From the NCBI RefSeq assembly GCF_000376945.1, contig NZ_AQXU01000013.1:53691-117690 (forward strand): DNA of 64,000 bases, given 5' to 3'. Source of the DNA: Leeia oryzae DSM 17879 (GTDB lineage: Bacteria > Pseudomonadota > Gammaproteobacteria > Burkholderiales > Leeiaceae). Under the pieces are notes generated by a model. It worked only from the letters and a program-made list of their open reading frames with translations, ran no database searches and was not told where the DNA came from. Below are positions 7,621-16,989 of the stretch, piece by piece. Position 1 is the stretch's first letter. Each line of letters starts with the position of its first letter. The position numbers were made by a program, and so were the translations under genes.

Positions 7621-10038
7621 TCAGTCGGTGACTTTTTTGTCTTTGGTCTCAGAGAAATGATGGTAGAGACGCGAAATCTCATCTGGCGATGTAGGGCGTG
7701 CAAAAAGATAGCCCTGAAAGTTATTGCAACCCGTAGAGACCAGAAAATCTCGTTGCGCCCGGGTTTCTACACCTTCTGCCAGTACTTTTAACTTCAAGGC
7801 CGTCGCCATATTGATCATGGCGTGAATCAGACCCTCATCCACATGATTGCCAGGGATACCCTTGATGAAGGAGCGGTCGATTTTCAGTGAGTGAATCGGA
7901 AACTGTTTCAGATAGGCAAGATTGGAGTAACCGGTACCAAAATCATCAATCGCCAGTTTGATGCCCAACTCTGCCAATGCCTTCAACCGGCGGATGGTAT
8001 CTTCTACCTCACGCACCAGCGAGGTTTCTGTTAATTCCAGTTCCAGCAAATGGGCCGGAAGCTGATGGCGTAACAGGGCTTCTGCCACTTCATCGACGAA
8101 ATTGGGTTGCTGAAACTGAAGCGCCGATACATTGACGGCAACCACAATATTCATATTGGCTTTATGCCACACGGCGGCTTGCCGGCAAGCCTCATCCAGT
8201 ACCCAACTGCCAATCTGCATGATAAAGCCAGTCTCTTCTGCAAGCGGAATAAACTTTCCGGGCGGGACAATGCCTGTCATTGGGTCTTTCCAGCGTATTA
8301 ATGCTTCTACGCTACCCAGTGTGTGACAATCCGTGTTGATCTGAGGCTGGTAATCCAGATAAAAGAGATTTTGCTTGAGTGCTGCTCGCATCGCATGGTC
8401 GAGCTTCATCCGGGACAAAAGTCCGGTATTCATTTGCTGCTGGTAAAAACGCGCTCCAGAGCGACCACGTCCCTTCACATGGTACATGGCACTATCCGCA
8501 TTCTTGATCAGGTCGTCTGCCGTCAACCCGTTTTCCGGGAATAGCGCAATCCCCAGACTTGCCGTCAGGCTAAAAGCCTGCTGATCAATATCATACGGAA
8601 TCGTCAGGTAATCAATAATCCGTTTGACGACGCGTTCAGCAGCGACCTCATCGACGTCTTTCAGCAGCAGAATGAATTCGTCCCCTCCCTGGCGTGCGGC
8701 AATATCCACAGGCCTCAGACAGGCAACCAGACGTTTGGATACCTCCCGCAGAACCTTGTCACCAAAGGCATGCCCCAGAGAATCATTGATGTGTTTGAAG
8801 TGGTCAAGATCAAGGCAAACAACGGCAAAGCTGTTGCCAGGGTAGGGAGAGGCGATCAGGGACGACAGAATATCCTGGAAGAGCGTCCGGTTAGGAAGCC
8901 CCGTCAAGCTATCGTGCTGGGTTAGTTCTTCCAGGCGGTCTTTTGCAGCTTTTGATTCACTATTGTCTTTGATAAAAGCAACTACGGCAGCAGATGTATT
9001 GGAGTGATGCTTAAGTCGTGTCATGTAAACATCAAACGGATGCTGGATGTCAGTATTTACATTAAACAAGACTTCGCCACGCCACTCACCACTGATCTCA
9101 AGCCCATCAAGAATGTTCTGCCGGGTTTCTGTATCTGCCAGCTTTAACAGATCAGGCAGGGAGCTGGCGCCATATTCATTCAGCCTGCTTTGCAGTTGCT
9201 CAGCCTTGGGGTTGATGTGCAAGATATTCAAGGCCTGATCCAGAACGATAATCGCATCCAGATTGCATTCGAATACGGAGGCGGCCAGTGTTCTGTCTTG
9301 TTCACCGGCAATCAGTCTGCTGATATCCCGGAAATACACCACATAGCCGATCAGCTGATGCTGGACAAATTGCGGCGTAATGGTTTGCTCAAGGTACAGA
9401 CCTTGCTGTGTCTTGATAATAACCTGTTGTGGTAGCTGACTGGCGCCAAGATTCAGGTAGTTCACCAGCATGAAGTCAGCCGGTTCGGCCAACTGTGGGC
9501 CCATAACCAGATCAACAGGCTGGTTTAAAATATCCTTGCCAAGGAGTGCATGATGCTGGAGCCATAGTGCATCAAAGGCCCGGTTATAATTCCTGATCCG
9601 CCCGGTAACATCTACAACCACCACCGCATCCGAACAGGCTTCGAGTGTGGATTTTAATTCTGCCACTTCACGCGTCAGTTTTCGCTGTTGCGCGGTATGG
9701 TCGCTAATGTCTTTAAATACAACCAGCAATTGCACATCGTCAAGCCGTGTGATGCGTCTCCGGATCAGAATCTGGTGGCCAACGATATTTTGCAGCAGAG
9801 TTTCGGAGTCGAGTAGCACGTCCCCGGCATGTTCTCCATCCATACCGGACCAGAATAGCGCATCCTCCGGTGAAGGAAACCATTGCTGCACACTGCTGCC
9901 CAGCAATTGCTCTTTCCGCATGCCAGTCAAGGCGCAAGCCATTTCATTGGCTTCATGCACCTGCAAGGTCTCTGCGTCCACAAAAAATGCCGCATCAAAG
10001 ATGCTATTGATGCAGGCGGGGCTGAGAATTGGACTCAA
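7621..10038 (-). CDS. PAS-GGDEF-EAL c-di-GMP turnover protein
   Basis: The protein has 805 residues: three PAS-like sensory domains in about the first 360, a GGDEF domain with intact RQGGDEF, and a C-terminal EAL domain with intact VEALIRW, LTETSL, IDDFGTGYSNL and AEGVET motifs. Both synthesis and breakdown of cyclic di-GMP are therefore possible. No membrane segment is seen, so it is probably a soluble sensor. The start is TTG, with GGGAGAG about six bases upstream; this TTGA overlaps the stop of the HD-GYP gene, so the two are translationally coupled. Confidence 0.93.
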   Translation of the reverse strand: MSPILSPACINSIFDAAFFVDAETLQVHEANEMACALTGMRKEQLLGSSVQQWFPSPEDALFWSGMDGEHAGDVLLDSETLLQNIVGHQILIRRRITRLDDVQLLVVFKDISDHTAQQRKLTREVAELKSTLEACSDAVVVVDVTGRIRNYNRAFDALWLQHHALLGKDILNQPVDLVMGPQLAEPADFMLVNYLNLGASQLPQQVIIKTQQGLYLEQTITPQFVQHQLIGYVVYFRDISRLIAGEQDRTLAASVFECNLDAIIVLDQALNILHINPKAEQLQSRLNEYGASSLPDLLKLADTETRQNILDGLEISGEWRGEVLFNVNTDIQHPFDVYMTRLKHHSNTSAAVVAFIKDNSESKAAKDRLEELTQHDSLTGLPNRTLFQDILSSLIASPYPGNSFAVVCLDLDHFKHINDSLGHAFGDKVLREVSKRLVACLRPVDIAARQGGDEFILLLKDVDEVAAERVVKRIIDYLTIPYDIDQQAFSLTASLGIALFPENGLTADDLIKNADSAMYHVKGRGRSGARFYQQQMNTGLLSRMKLDHAMRAALKQNLFYLDYQPQINTDCHTLGSVEALIRWKDPMTGIVPPGKFIPLAEETGFIMQIGSWVLDEACRQAAVWHKANMNIVVAVNVSALQFQQPNFVDEVAEALLRHQLPAHLLELELTETSLVREVEDTIRRLKALAELGIKLAIDDFGTGYSNLAYLKQFPIHSLKIDRSFIKGIPGNHVDEGLIHAMINMATALKLKVLAEGVETRAQRDFLVSTGCNNFQGYLFARPTSPDEISRLYHHFSETKDKKVTD

Positions 10039-11324
10039 CCGTGCTCTCCCATGACAAGAGAGCGGTTGGTGTGTTCAAAGAAGTAGCTTAACTGTTTTCT
10101 GGGGGCCAGGTAGTCAAAAACAGCCTTGGGCAATTGAACGGGTTTGATTGATTGCTTGATCCCGAGATCGTTGACATGTTCCAGATTGATGACGGGAGCA
10201 TGCTCACGAGCCACTTTGGGCTCGTAAGCCAGAATAGTCGGCTTTAAAGGCTTGTTCGGATTGACCGAGGTGACAATCCCGAATCTGTCATCTGTCAGTT
10301 TCACAACTGAGCCAGGAGGGTAAATGCCCATCATTTTGACAAATGATGCCAGCAAGGTTTCGTCAAACTCATGACGAGTCTGGGCAAAGATGGTCCGGAG
10401 TGCTTCGTGAGGCGTCAGCATGTCCAGCGGATTGGCATTGTTGCACAGGTTATCATAGCGATTAATCAGCGAAATGATTCTGGCCGCTACTGTCATCCGG
10501 TGGACGTTGATACCGCTCGGATAGCCATTGCCGTCGGCGAGTTCATGGTGCTGGCCAATGGCCAGCAACACATGCGGAGGCAATTCCATCTCTCTGCCGA
10601 TTTCCACCCCTTTGGCAACGTGTTCTTTGAGCAAGGACTTTTCTGCTGAGCTTAGCTGGGTATTCTGAAAACGTAACCGGTCCGGCAAACTGAGTTTGCC
10701 AATGTCGTGCAGTAGAGAGCCGACTGTCAATGCGTGCAAGGCCGCTTCTTCCAGTCCCGCATTTTTGCCAAGCAACAGGGATAATACCGTGACATTCACA
10801 CTGTGAAGCGTGAACTCGTCTCCTGAGCGATCTGCCAGCAAGCGGATGGCCACATTATCATCCATCAGCTCCTGAATGAGGCTGCTGGCCAGTGCATCGA
10901 CTTTTTGTTTTGCCTGTTGCGGTTGAGAAAATACTTCTTTGGTCAGGACCCTGAGCTGCCGGCAAGCGTCGTTGTAATGTTTCTCGCATTCTTGCAGGCT
11001 GGCTTGTTGTTCATGTTCTTTTTTGTGGGCCAGCTTTTTCTGGGCGATTTCTTCGGCAGCCAGCTCGCGTGCCTGAATCATTTCTGGTGTATCGACAGCG
11101 ACAGGCTCAACCTTCTCTTCTGATAGCGGGAGTGTATCGCTGCGCGCAGGGTCATAGCGCACTTGTTGCAGACCAAGTGAACGAATGGTGTCTATTTGCG
11201 TCTGAGAACGAATCTTGAAACGGTTTAAAGAGAATGGGTGAGACATCCAGTCTAACTCAAGCTCGATAAACATCCCGACTCTCAGGCGAGATACATCAAT
11301 ATATTCTAATTCGGGTGCGCTCAT
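10035..11324 (-). CDS. DUF3391 plus HD-GYP phosphodiesterase
   Basis: The protein has 429 residues from the ATG at 11324 (a TTG at 11342 is also in frame; neither has a good ribosome site). The N-terminal VSRLRVGMFI stretch is the DUF3391 head that commonly precedes HD-GYP domains. The HD-GYP domain shows HDIGKLSLPDRL and the complete HHELADGNGYPSG motif, which predicts an active cyclic di-GMP hydrolase producing pGpG or GMP. A charged Glu/Lys-rich helical segment (residues about 80-125) separates the two. It is the first gene of a two-gene unit with the GGDEF-EAL protein. Confidence 0.92.
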   Translation of the reverse strand: MSAPELEYIDVSRLRVGMFIELELDWMSHPFSLNRFKIRSQTQIDTIRSLGLQQVRYDPARSDTLPLSEEKVEPVAVDTPEMIQARELAAEEIAQKKLAHKKEHEQQASLQECEKHYNDACRQLRVLTKEVFSQPQQAKQKVDALASSLIQELMDDNVAIRLLADRSGDEFTLHSVNVTVLSLLLGKNAGLEEAALHALTVGSLLHDIGKLSLPDRLRFQNTQLSSAEKSLLKEHVAKGVEIGREMELPPHVLLAIGQHHELADGNGYPSGINVHRMTVAARIISLINRYDNLCNNANPLDMLTPHEALRTIFAQTRHEFDETLLASFVKMMGIYPPGSVVKLTDDRFGIVTSVNPNKPLKPTILAYEPKVAREHAPVINLEHVNDLGIKQSIKPVQLPKAVFDYLAPRKQLSYFFEHTNRSLVMGEHG

Positions 11325-11631
11325 TTTGGATAAGTTAACCAATACTAACCGTTCATGGAGATGTTACCTTCAAATAACACCCCTGAATAATGTCATTGGT
11401 ATCTGTGCGATATCAGGAGGCTACTATATCACTATAGATTAACAAACCAGCATTTTTCATATAAATTTCGCTGGAAAATTGTCTATGGCATAAATACCGG
11501 AGATTCTTCATCCGGCGGATTCATGTTTTATGTCACTATAATGGCATGACATTATTGCATGATGAAGAAACAACACCGTATCTGGCCATCAAGACATGGC
11601 GATTCTATATAAATTAGAAAAGGCAAATTAC
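11325..11631. other. divergent intergenic region, HD-GYP / SirB-like
   Basis: These 307 bases separate two divergent genes. A perfect TATAAT at 11537-11542 points toward the SirB-like gene but lacks a recognisable -35 box. A short CCGGA/TCCGG stem (11497-11515) lies just upstream of it. No gene is supported here. Confidence 0.35.
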
Positions 11632-12018
11632 ATGGTGTTCTATCAAACGGTCAAGCATATACACATGCTGGCGGTCGCATTGTCTGGCATTTTCTTTTTG
11701 GTTCGGGGGCGCTGGATGATGCAGCAATCTGAGAACCTTCAAAAAAAGTGGGTTAAGGTACTACCCCATATCATTGATTCATTACTGCTGCTTGCCGCGC
11801 TGACCTTGTTATTTTCTGGTGGCTGGTATCACAGCTTGCCTTCCTGGATTGTGGCTAAAATACTAGCGTTAATCATCTATATCGGGCTGGGCACCATGGC
11901 ATTGAAACGCGGTAAAACGCTGGAAGTGCGGTTGATATGCTTTGTGCTGGCCATCTCGGTGTTTGTCTACATGATACTGGTAGCCATCAGCAAATCTCCC
12001 GTGCCAATACTGTCTTAG
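11632..12018 (+). CDS. SirB-family inner-membrane protein
   Basis: This small membrane protein (128 residues) has four hydrophobic helices. The YQTVKHIHMLAVALSG start, the LVRGRWMM stretch and KKWVKVLPHIIDSLLLLAAL match the SirB2 family, named for a Salmonella invasion-gene regulator region but without an established biochemical role. The frame is open upstream to 11596, but the family begins at MVFYQTVKH, so the ATG at 11632 is used. It stands alone between divergent and downstream genes with its own likely promoter. Confidence 0.78.
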   Translation: MVFYQTVKHIHMLAVALSGIFFLVRGRWMMQQSENLQKKWVKVLPHIIDSLLLLAALTLLFSGGWYHSLPSWIVAKILALIIYIGLGTMALKRGKTLEVRLICFVLAISVFVYMILVAISKSPVPILS

Positions 12019-12210
12019 TTTGGGCGGCATGGCCAGATGGGTAATTGGATTTTACGAATTGCGTCAATGTCAGGCTGGGCTGGTTACTCTCTGCCAAAAC
12101 AATCCAGTACAATATGTATTGGATTGTGTCTGCTTATGTGTGCCGAGTGACTGGGGCCGTGTGACAGACATCAGATAGCATTAAAAGACAAGCGAAAGCA
12201 GTTACTCATC

Positions 12211-12606
12211 ATGTCAGAAGTAAATCAACTTACCCCATACCAGATGCTGGGCGGGGATGCCGTACTGAAACAATTGGTCGACCGTTTTTATCAGATCATG
12301 GATCAAGACCCGAAAGCGGCAGAAGTCCGTGCCATGCATCCGGAAGATTTGACCGTGTCTGCAGAAAAGTTATACATGTTCTTGTCTGGCTGGATGGGTG
12401 GGCCGGATCTGTACATCGAAAAGTATGGACATCCCATGTTAAGGGCAAGACACATGCCTTTCCCGATTGACAGCCAAGGTCGGGACCAGTGGATGTATTG
12501 CATGCTTACAGCTATGAACGAAGTGCCGATGGAAGATGCGTTGCGCCTTCAGCTGGAACAGGCCTTCTTCAGAACGGCGGATTTCATGCGAAATCAGGAT
12601 GCCTAG
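12211..12606 (+). CDS. group II truncated haemoglobin
   Basis: A 131-residue globin of the two-over-two fold. The family signs are YQMLGGDAVLKQLVDRFYQIMD at the N-terminus, LSGWMGGPDLYIEKYGHPMLRARH in the middle, and the His of the RARHMPFPI stretch as the probable haem-binding proximal residue. Group II truncated globins bind oxygen and nitric oxide and are linked to nitrosative or oxidative stress; which role applies here cannot be read from the sequence. It is a single gene with a long hairpin just downstream, and the next gene is convergent. Confidence 0.88.
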   Translation: MSEVNQLTPYQMLGGDAVLKQLVDRFYQIMDQDPKAAEVRAMHPEDLTVSAEKLYMFLSGWMGGPDLYIEKYGHPMLRARHMPFPIDSQGRDQWMYCMLTAMNEVPMEDALRLQLEQAFFRTADFMRNQDA

Positions 12607-12630
12607 TCAGAATAGTCAGATCATTGCCTG

Positions 12631-12671
12631 ACGGCATGTGGAAGTACCAGGAAGGTATCTCCACATGCCGT
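12631..12671. terminator. long hairpin between convergent genes
   Basis: A perfect 12-bp stem ACGGCATGTGGA/TCCACATGCCGT (12631-12642 with 12660-12671), extended by an inner GTACC/GGTAT pairing around an AGGAA loop. It lies between the ends of the globin and the methylase genes and probably stops both transcripts, although there is no T-run. Confidence 0.55.
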
Positions 12672-12678
12672 ATTGCGT

Positions 12679-13392
12679 TCAGTTTGCCAGAAACAGGAAC
12701 AGGGCAGGGCGTTTATGAAATGCCGGTGCAGACTGTTTTTTCCATTCCCCGACGGTCAGTGTGCGGATTTGTTCTTCCGGACACGTCAGGTCCACTGCAA
12801 TGCATAGTCTGGTGGCCGGGTTGAGGCTACTTAGCAAGCTATCCAGCATGGCCTGATTGCGGTAGGGTGTTTCAATAAACAGAATGGTTTCTTTATTTTG
12901 CCTGGAGTAGATTTCCAGCTGCTTCAGGGTTTTGGTGCGATCGTCGTTATTGGCAGGCAAATAGCCTTGAAAAGAAAATCGCTGCCCATTCAAGCCAGAA
13001 CCCATGACCGCCAGCAAAATGGAGGAAGGGCCCACCAAGGGTACAACCTTGATGTTGTGCCTGTGTGCCAGCGCCACCAGCTGTGCGCCTGGGTCGGCAA
13101 CCGCCGGGCACCCGGCTTCGGAAAGCAAACCAACATTCGTACCATCAAGCAGCGGCTGCAACAAGGCTGCCAGCTCATTATCCTGCGTATGTTTGTTCAG
13201 AGTCTGTAATGAGAGCTGCTGCAATGGCAGTGCCGTCTCTACTTTTTTCAGGTAAGCCCGGGCTGTTTTTGCATGCTCAACCACAAAATGCGTCAGCGTT
13301 CTGGCAATTTGCAATGTGGCTTCAGGAATGTGCTCAATCTGGGCCAGATTTTCATCCAGAGGTGCCGGAATCAAATATAAAATACCTGCCAT
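12679..13392 (-). CDS. RsmI-like SAM methyltransferase (tetrapyrrole-methylase fold)
   Basis: The protein has 237 residues from the ATG at 13392, five bases after the yceF stop; the longer frame from 13425 would overlap yceF. LYLIPAPLDEN, LSEAGCPAVADPGAQLV and PLVGPSSILLAVMGSGL are the SAM-binding loops of the family that includes RsmI (2'-O-methylation of C1402 of 16S rRNA). It is shorter than RsmI (about 285 residues), lacking the C-terminal tail, and reads PAPL where RsmI has PTPIGN-type sequence. It is therefore a paralogue whose target is not known. It is co-transcribed with yceF. Confidence 0.82.
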   Translation of the reverse strand: MAGILYLIPAPLDENLAQIEHIPEATLQIARTLTHFVVEHAKTARAYLKKVETALPLQQLSLQTLNKHTQDNELAALLQPLLDGTNVGLLSEAGCPAVADPGAQLVALAHRHNIKVVPLVGPSSILLAVMGSGLNGQRFSFQGYLPANNDDRTKTLKQLEIYSRQNKETILFIETPYRNQAMLDSLLSSLNPATRLCIAVDLTCPEEQIRTLTVGEWKKQSAPAFHKRPALFLFLAN

Positions 13393-13396
13393 GTTG

Positions 13397-13999
13397 TTAT
13401 GCAACTCCAAGAGGGGGCATGCCAACTTTGATCAGCATGTCGGTTAAAGCCATTAGTGGCAGGCCAATAATGGCGCTAGGGTCGTCACCCCGCATCCATT
13501 CCATCAGGATAACACCCATGCCCTCTGTTTTTGCACTGCCGGCGCAGTTATACGGCTGCTCCGCACGCAAATAGGCTTCAATCAGTTCATCCGAATAATC
13601 GCGCATCTTGATGTGATATGGCACGACAATCTGCTGGCAGCTGTCCGTGCGTGTATCGAGCAGGGCCAAGGCAGTGTGGAAGGTAAGCGTTTTTCCACGC
13701 ATTTTCTGCAGTTGCAGCACCGCCCTGTCATGAGTGCCTGGTTTGCCCAGTTGCTCGTCACCCAGCAAGGCGACTTGATCGGATCCGATAATCAGTGCGC
13801 CAGGAAACTTTGCGGCAACTGCACGCGCTTTTTGCACTGCCAGACGATCGGCTGTTTCTGCAGGCCCTTCGCCTGGGAGGGGAGTTTCATCAATATGTGG
13901 CCCTGCTACCTCGAAAGGAAGCCCCAGTCTTTGCAGAAGCTCTTTACGGTAAGGGGACGTTGAAGCAAGAACGAGTTGTGGCTGGTTTGATTCTGTCAT
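13397..13999 (-). CDS. yceF: Maf-family nucleotide pyrophosphatase YceF
   Basis: A 200-residue Maf protein. Members of the YceF branch hydrolyse modified nucleotides such as m7GTP to the monophosphate and help keep them out of RNA. The signature LASTSPYRKELLQRLGLPFEV is at residues 11-31, followed by DETPLPGE, the IIGSDQVA motif near residue 71 with the catalytic Asp, and GKPGTHDRA. Its position, divergent from yceD-rpmF, is the same as in E. coli, which supports the YceF assignment over YhdE. Confidence 0.9.
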   Translation of the reverse strand: MTESNQPQLVLASTSPYRKELLQRLGLPFEVAGPHIDETPLPGEGPAETADRLAVQKARAVAAKFPGALIIGSDQVALLGDEQLGKPGTHDRAVLQLQKMRGKTLTFHTALALLDTRTDSCQQIVVPYHIKMRDYSDELIEAYLRAEQPYNCAGSAKTEGMGVILMEWMRGDDPSAIIGLPLMALTDMLIKVGMPPLGVA

Positions 14000-14131
14000 G
14001 ATCGTGTGGCTGGATGATATCTTTTAAGATGATTGATTAGGGCTTCAAGCCAAGTCTGGTATAAAATAGCGGTAAATCACGCCATTTTCCACATTTCATG
14101 CTGGCTACAGTGAGGTTTTGTCAGAGATGCT

Positions 14132-14160
14132 TTGACAAAAGTTGTCAGTAATAATATCAT
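14132..14160 (+). promoter_or_regulatory. promoter for yceD-rpmF-fab cluster, very close to ATG
   Basis: A perfect TTGACA (14132-14137), exactly 17 bases, then TATCAT (14155-14160). Transcription would begin about 14166-14170, at or next to the yceD ATG at 14170. The -35 lies in the right arm of an 8-bp inverted repeat TTTTGTCA/TGACAAAA (14116-14123 with 14133-14140), a plausible operator. A second, extended -10 candidate (TGG then TATAAA, 14057-14065) lies further upstream. Confidence 0.5.
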
Positions 14161-14169
14161 GCTGCGTTT

Positions 14170-14664
14170 ATGTCAGAACAGTTCATTATCCATAATTTGC
14201 GTTTCGCCGAAGGTAAAGAGCAGATTGATGCGGTTTTGCCGCAATCTTCTTTTGCCCGTTTAAGCGCAGAGGTGGTACGGCCTACTGGGGATGTGCATTT
14301 CCGATTAACGGGGGGGCGCAACAGTTTAGGGTTGCCAGTCTTGGATCTGGCGGTTTCAACCACAGTTGAACTGGTCTGTCAGCGATGCATGAATGTCATG
14401 ACAAGCGATATCGTTTCTGAAAGCCGCCTCGTGGTGGTAGATAAAGAATCACTTATCGACGAGTATGACAGTGACGAAGAAGATGCCATCCTTGAGGATG
14501 CAGAATTTTCGGTGCTTGAGCTGGTAGAAGACGAACTTCTGCTGGTATTGCCTGCATCGCCCAGACATGAAATGTGTGTGGATTCGTCAGCTGCAAAAGC
14601 GGCGGCAGAAGCCAATAAAAAACCCAACCCGTTTGCGGTGTTGGCCGAACTGAAAAACAGATAA
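14170..14664 (+). CDS. yceD: YceD (DUF177) protein, 23S rRNA accumulation factor
   Basis: A 164-residue acidic protein of the DUF177/YceD family, which always lies next to rpmF and is required for normal 23S rRNA levels in E. coli and plants. Visible signs are RLTGGRNSLGLPVLDLAVSTTVELVCQRCM near residue 45, a C-x2-C pair around residue 76, a very acidic middle, the LELVEDELLLVLPASPRHE motif, and KPNPFAVLAELK at the end. No ribosome-binding site is present before the ATG; together with the nearby promoter this suggests a leaderless or nearly leaderless message. Confidence 0.92.
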   Translation: MSEQFIIHNLRFAEGKEQIDAVLPQSSFARLSAEVVRPTGDVHFRLTGGRNSLGLPVLDLAVSTTVELVCQRCMNVMTSDIVSESRLVVVDKESLIDEYDSDEEDAILEDAEFSVLELVEDELLLVLPASPRHEMCVDSSAAKAAAEANKKPNPFAVLAELKNR

Positions 14665-14691
14665 TTTTACAGGTTTAGTCAAGGAGTCATC

Positions 14692-14871
14692 ATGGCCGTT
14701 CAACAGAACAAAAAATCCCCATCAAAACGTGGTATGCACCGCGCTCACGATTTTCTAACTACACCTCCATTGGCTGTTGAGCCAGTGTCTGGTGAAGTGC
14801 ATCTGCGTCACCACATCAGCCCAAATGGCTACTATCGTGGTCGTAAAGTACTGAAGACCAAAGGCGAATAA
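14692..14871 (+). CDS. rpmF: 50S ribosomal protein L32
   Basis: A 59-residue basic protein beginning [20 protein letters not shown], the universal L32 start, followed by the [15 protein letters not shown] ending. It lacks the Cys zinc site of some L32 forms. A strong AAGGAG ribosome site lies eight bases upstream. It lies between yceD and plsX as in most proteobacteria, which links ribosome synthesis and lipid synthesis in one transcript. Confidence 0.95.
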   Translation: MAVQQNKKSPSKRGMHRAHDFLTTPPLAVEPVSGEVHLRHHISPNGYYRGRKVLKTKGE

Positions 14872-14879
14872 TTTGCCTG

Positions 14880-14946
14880 CCGCTTTTGCGGTGCAATATC
14901 AAACTGCTATGACTGACAGCAAATTCATGTCTGAAGGTCATAGCAG
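14880..14946 (+). promoter_or_regulatory. hairpins in the rpmF-plsX gap
   Basis: A small CCGC-TTTT-GCGG hairpin (14880-14891) is followed by a 10-bp stem CTGCTATGAC/GTCATAGCAG (14904-14913 with 14937-14946), with an inner GACA/TGTC pairing. No T-run follows, so this looks more like an RNA-processing or stability element than a terminator. Confidence 0.4.
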
Positions 14947-14982
14947 CTTCTCTCCCTACCTAAAGAAATTAAAATCCAGTCG

Positions 14983-16029
14983 ATGAAAATCACAATTGCC
15001 GTAGACGCCATGGGCGGCGATCACGGTTGTCGTGTCACCGTTCCGGCTGTGCTCAAATTTCTTGAGCTACATCCCTCCGTTCATATTATTCTGGTTGGCA
15101 TGACCGACGTGATCGAATCTGCACTGGCAGGTCGCGGGCACCTTTTTGCCGAACGCTTGTCTATCTTGTCAGCAACAGAAGTGGTCGGGATGGACGAGTC
15201 ACCACAATCTGCGCTCAAGAACAAAAAGCAATCATCCATGCGGATTGCGATCAATCAGGTAAAAGAAGGGACTGCACAGGCTTGTGTTTCAGCCGGCAAT
15301 ACCGGCGCCCTGATGGCGACCGGGCGTTTTGTACTGAAAATGTTACCCGGAATTGAACGCCCTGCGATTGCCAAAGTCATGCCAAATGTAAAAGGCCATA
15401 GCGTTGTGCTGGACCTTGGGGCAAACATCGATTCAGAAGCATTGCATCTGTTGCAGTTTGGTGTCATGGGGTCCATGCTGGCGTCAGCCTTGTTAAATAT
15501 CGAAACACCATCTGTCGGTTTGCTTAACGTGGGCACCGAAGATATCAAGGGTACACCTGTCATCAAAGAGGCTGCTGCGTTGCTGAAAAGTAGCGGCCTG
15601 AATTATTACGGTTATGTTGAAGGTAACGATATCTACAAGGGTACAACCGATGTTGTTGTCTGTGACGGTTTTACAGGGAATGTTGCGTTAAAAACTTCGG
15701 AAGGTTTGGCCACCATGGTGAACACCTTCTTGCGTGCAGCATTCGGTAAAAACTGGCTGACAAAATTTGCAGCATTGGTGGCTTATCCGGTACTCTCTGA
15801 CTTCAAAAAACGGGTTGATCACCGTCGTTACAATGGGGCGAGCCTGCTTGGCCTGCGCGGAACGGTGGTAAAGAGTCATGGTTCTGCTGACGAACTGGCT
15901 TTCCGGTATGCACTGGAACAAGCCCTTCGTGAAGTGGAAAATAAGGTTATTCCTCGTACCGCTGAAAAGATGTCCGAGTTTCAGATGCGTGTCGATTCTT
16001 CGAGTGATACGGTTCAAGAGGCGATATAG
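14983..16029 (+). CDS. plsX: phosphate acyltransferase PlsX
   Basis: PlsX converts acyl-ACP and phosphate to acyl-phosphate, the donor used by PlsY for phospholipid synthesis. It has 348 residues. [13 protein letters not shown] at the start is diagnostic; [17 protein letters not shown] near residue 99 and [19 protein letters not shown] near residue 137 form the active-site region. It binds the membrane peripherally. It ends directly against fabH (no gap), and the fab genes follow, the standard proteobacterial arrangement. Confidence 0.96.
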   Translation: MKITIAVDAMGGDHGCRVTVPAVLKFLELHPSVHIILVGMTDVIESALAGRGHLFAERLSILSATEVVGMDESPQSALKNKKQSSMRIAINQVKEGTAQACVSAGNTGALMATGRFVLKMLPGIERPAIAKVMPNVKGHSVVLDLGANIDSEALHLLQFGVMGSMLASALLNIETPSVGLLNVGTEDIKGTPVIKEAAALLKSSGLNYYGYVEGNDIYKGTTDVVVCDGFTGNVALKTSEGLATMVNTFLRAAFGKNWLTKFAALVAYPVLSDFKKRVDHRRYNGASLLGLRGTVVKSHGSADELAFRYALEQALREVENKVIPRTAEKMSEFQMRVDSSSDTVQEAI

Positions 16030-16986
16030 ATGTTTGCTAGAATCATTGGTACGGGAGGTTATCTCCCTGAGAAGTGTGTAACCAACAAAGATCTGGAGTC
16101 TGTGGTTGAGACTTCTGATGAATGGATTTTTACCCGTACAGGGATTCGTCAGCGTCATATCGCAGCGGATGGTCAACTGACGAGTGATCTGGCGCTGGTG
16201 GCCAGCCAGCGTGCACTGGAAAGCGCTGGCATTGATGCCAAAGACCTTGACCTGATCATTGTGGCAACTACCACGCCGGATATGGTTTTCCCGAGTACTG
16301 CATGCATCTTGCAACAAAAACTGGGGGCGGGCGCATGCCCTGCCTTTGATATGCAGGCGGTTTGCAGCGGGTTCGTGTATGCCTTGGCAACAGCTGAAAA
16401 ATTCATCAAGACTGGCTCTGCCAAGCGCGCACTGGTTGTCGGTGCCGAAACCCTGTCACGTATTGTCGACTGGAAAGACCGTACCACTTGCGTCCTGTTT
16501 GGAGATGGCGCGGGTGCCGTTGTACTTGAGGCCTCAGAGGAGACCGGCATCTTGTCCAGCGTCCTCAAGGCAGATGGTAACTATTTGCCTCTGTTGAATG
16601 TCCCGGGACAGGTTCGCCATGGCGCTGTTGAAGGAACACCATTCATTCATATGGATGGCCAGGGCGTATTCAAGTTTGCCGTTCGTTCGCTGGGTGAAGT
16701 GGGTGAAGAGGCTTTGGCTCAACAGGGTATCGATAAGACAGAACTTGACTGGCTGATTCCACACCAGGCAAATGCACGCATTATCGAGGCGACTGCCAAG
16801 AAGCTGGGTATGCCTATGGAGCGCGTCGTGATGACGGTAGAGCGCCAAGGCAATACCTCGGCAGCTTCTGTGCCGCTGGCGATTGACGAGGCTGCACGTG
16901 AAGGAAAATTAAAGCGCGGTGACCTTGTCATGCTGGAAGGCATTGGCGGTGGTTTTGCTTGGGGAGCAATCTTGTTAAGGTGGTAA
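16030..16986 (+). CDS. fabH: beta-ketoacyl-ACP synthase III FabH
   Basis: FabH condenses acetyl-CoA with malonyl-ACP to start fatty-acid synthesis. It has 318 residues. The catalytic triad is visible: Cys in [13 protein letters not shown] (residue about 114), His in [11 protein letters not shown] (about 245) and Asn in [12 protein letters not shown] (about 275). Malonyl/CoA-binding features such as the [13 protein letters not shown] stretch near residue 33 are present. It begins right after the plsX stop and is followed three bases later by a small exported protein, with fabD after that. Confidence 0.96.
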   Translation: MFARIIGTGGYLPEKCVTNKDLESVVETSDEWIFTRTGIRQRHIAADGQLTSDLALVASQRALESAGIDAKDLDLIIVATTTPDMVFPSTACILQQKLGAGACPAFDMQAVCSGFVYALATAEKFIKTGSAKRALVVGAETLSRIVDWKDRTTCVLFGDGAGAVVLEASEETGILSSVLKADGNYLPLLNVPGQVRHGAVEGTPFIHMDGQGVFKFAVRSLGEVGEEALAQQGIDKTELDWLIPHQANARIIEATAKKLGMPMERVVMTVERQGNTSAASVPLAIDEAAREGKLKRGDLVMLEGIGGGFAWGAILLRW

Positions 16987-16989
16987 ATC

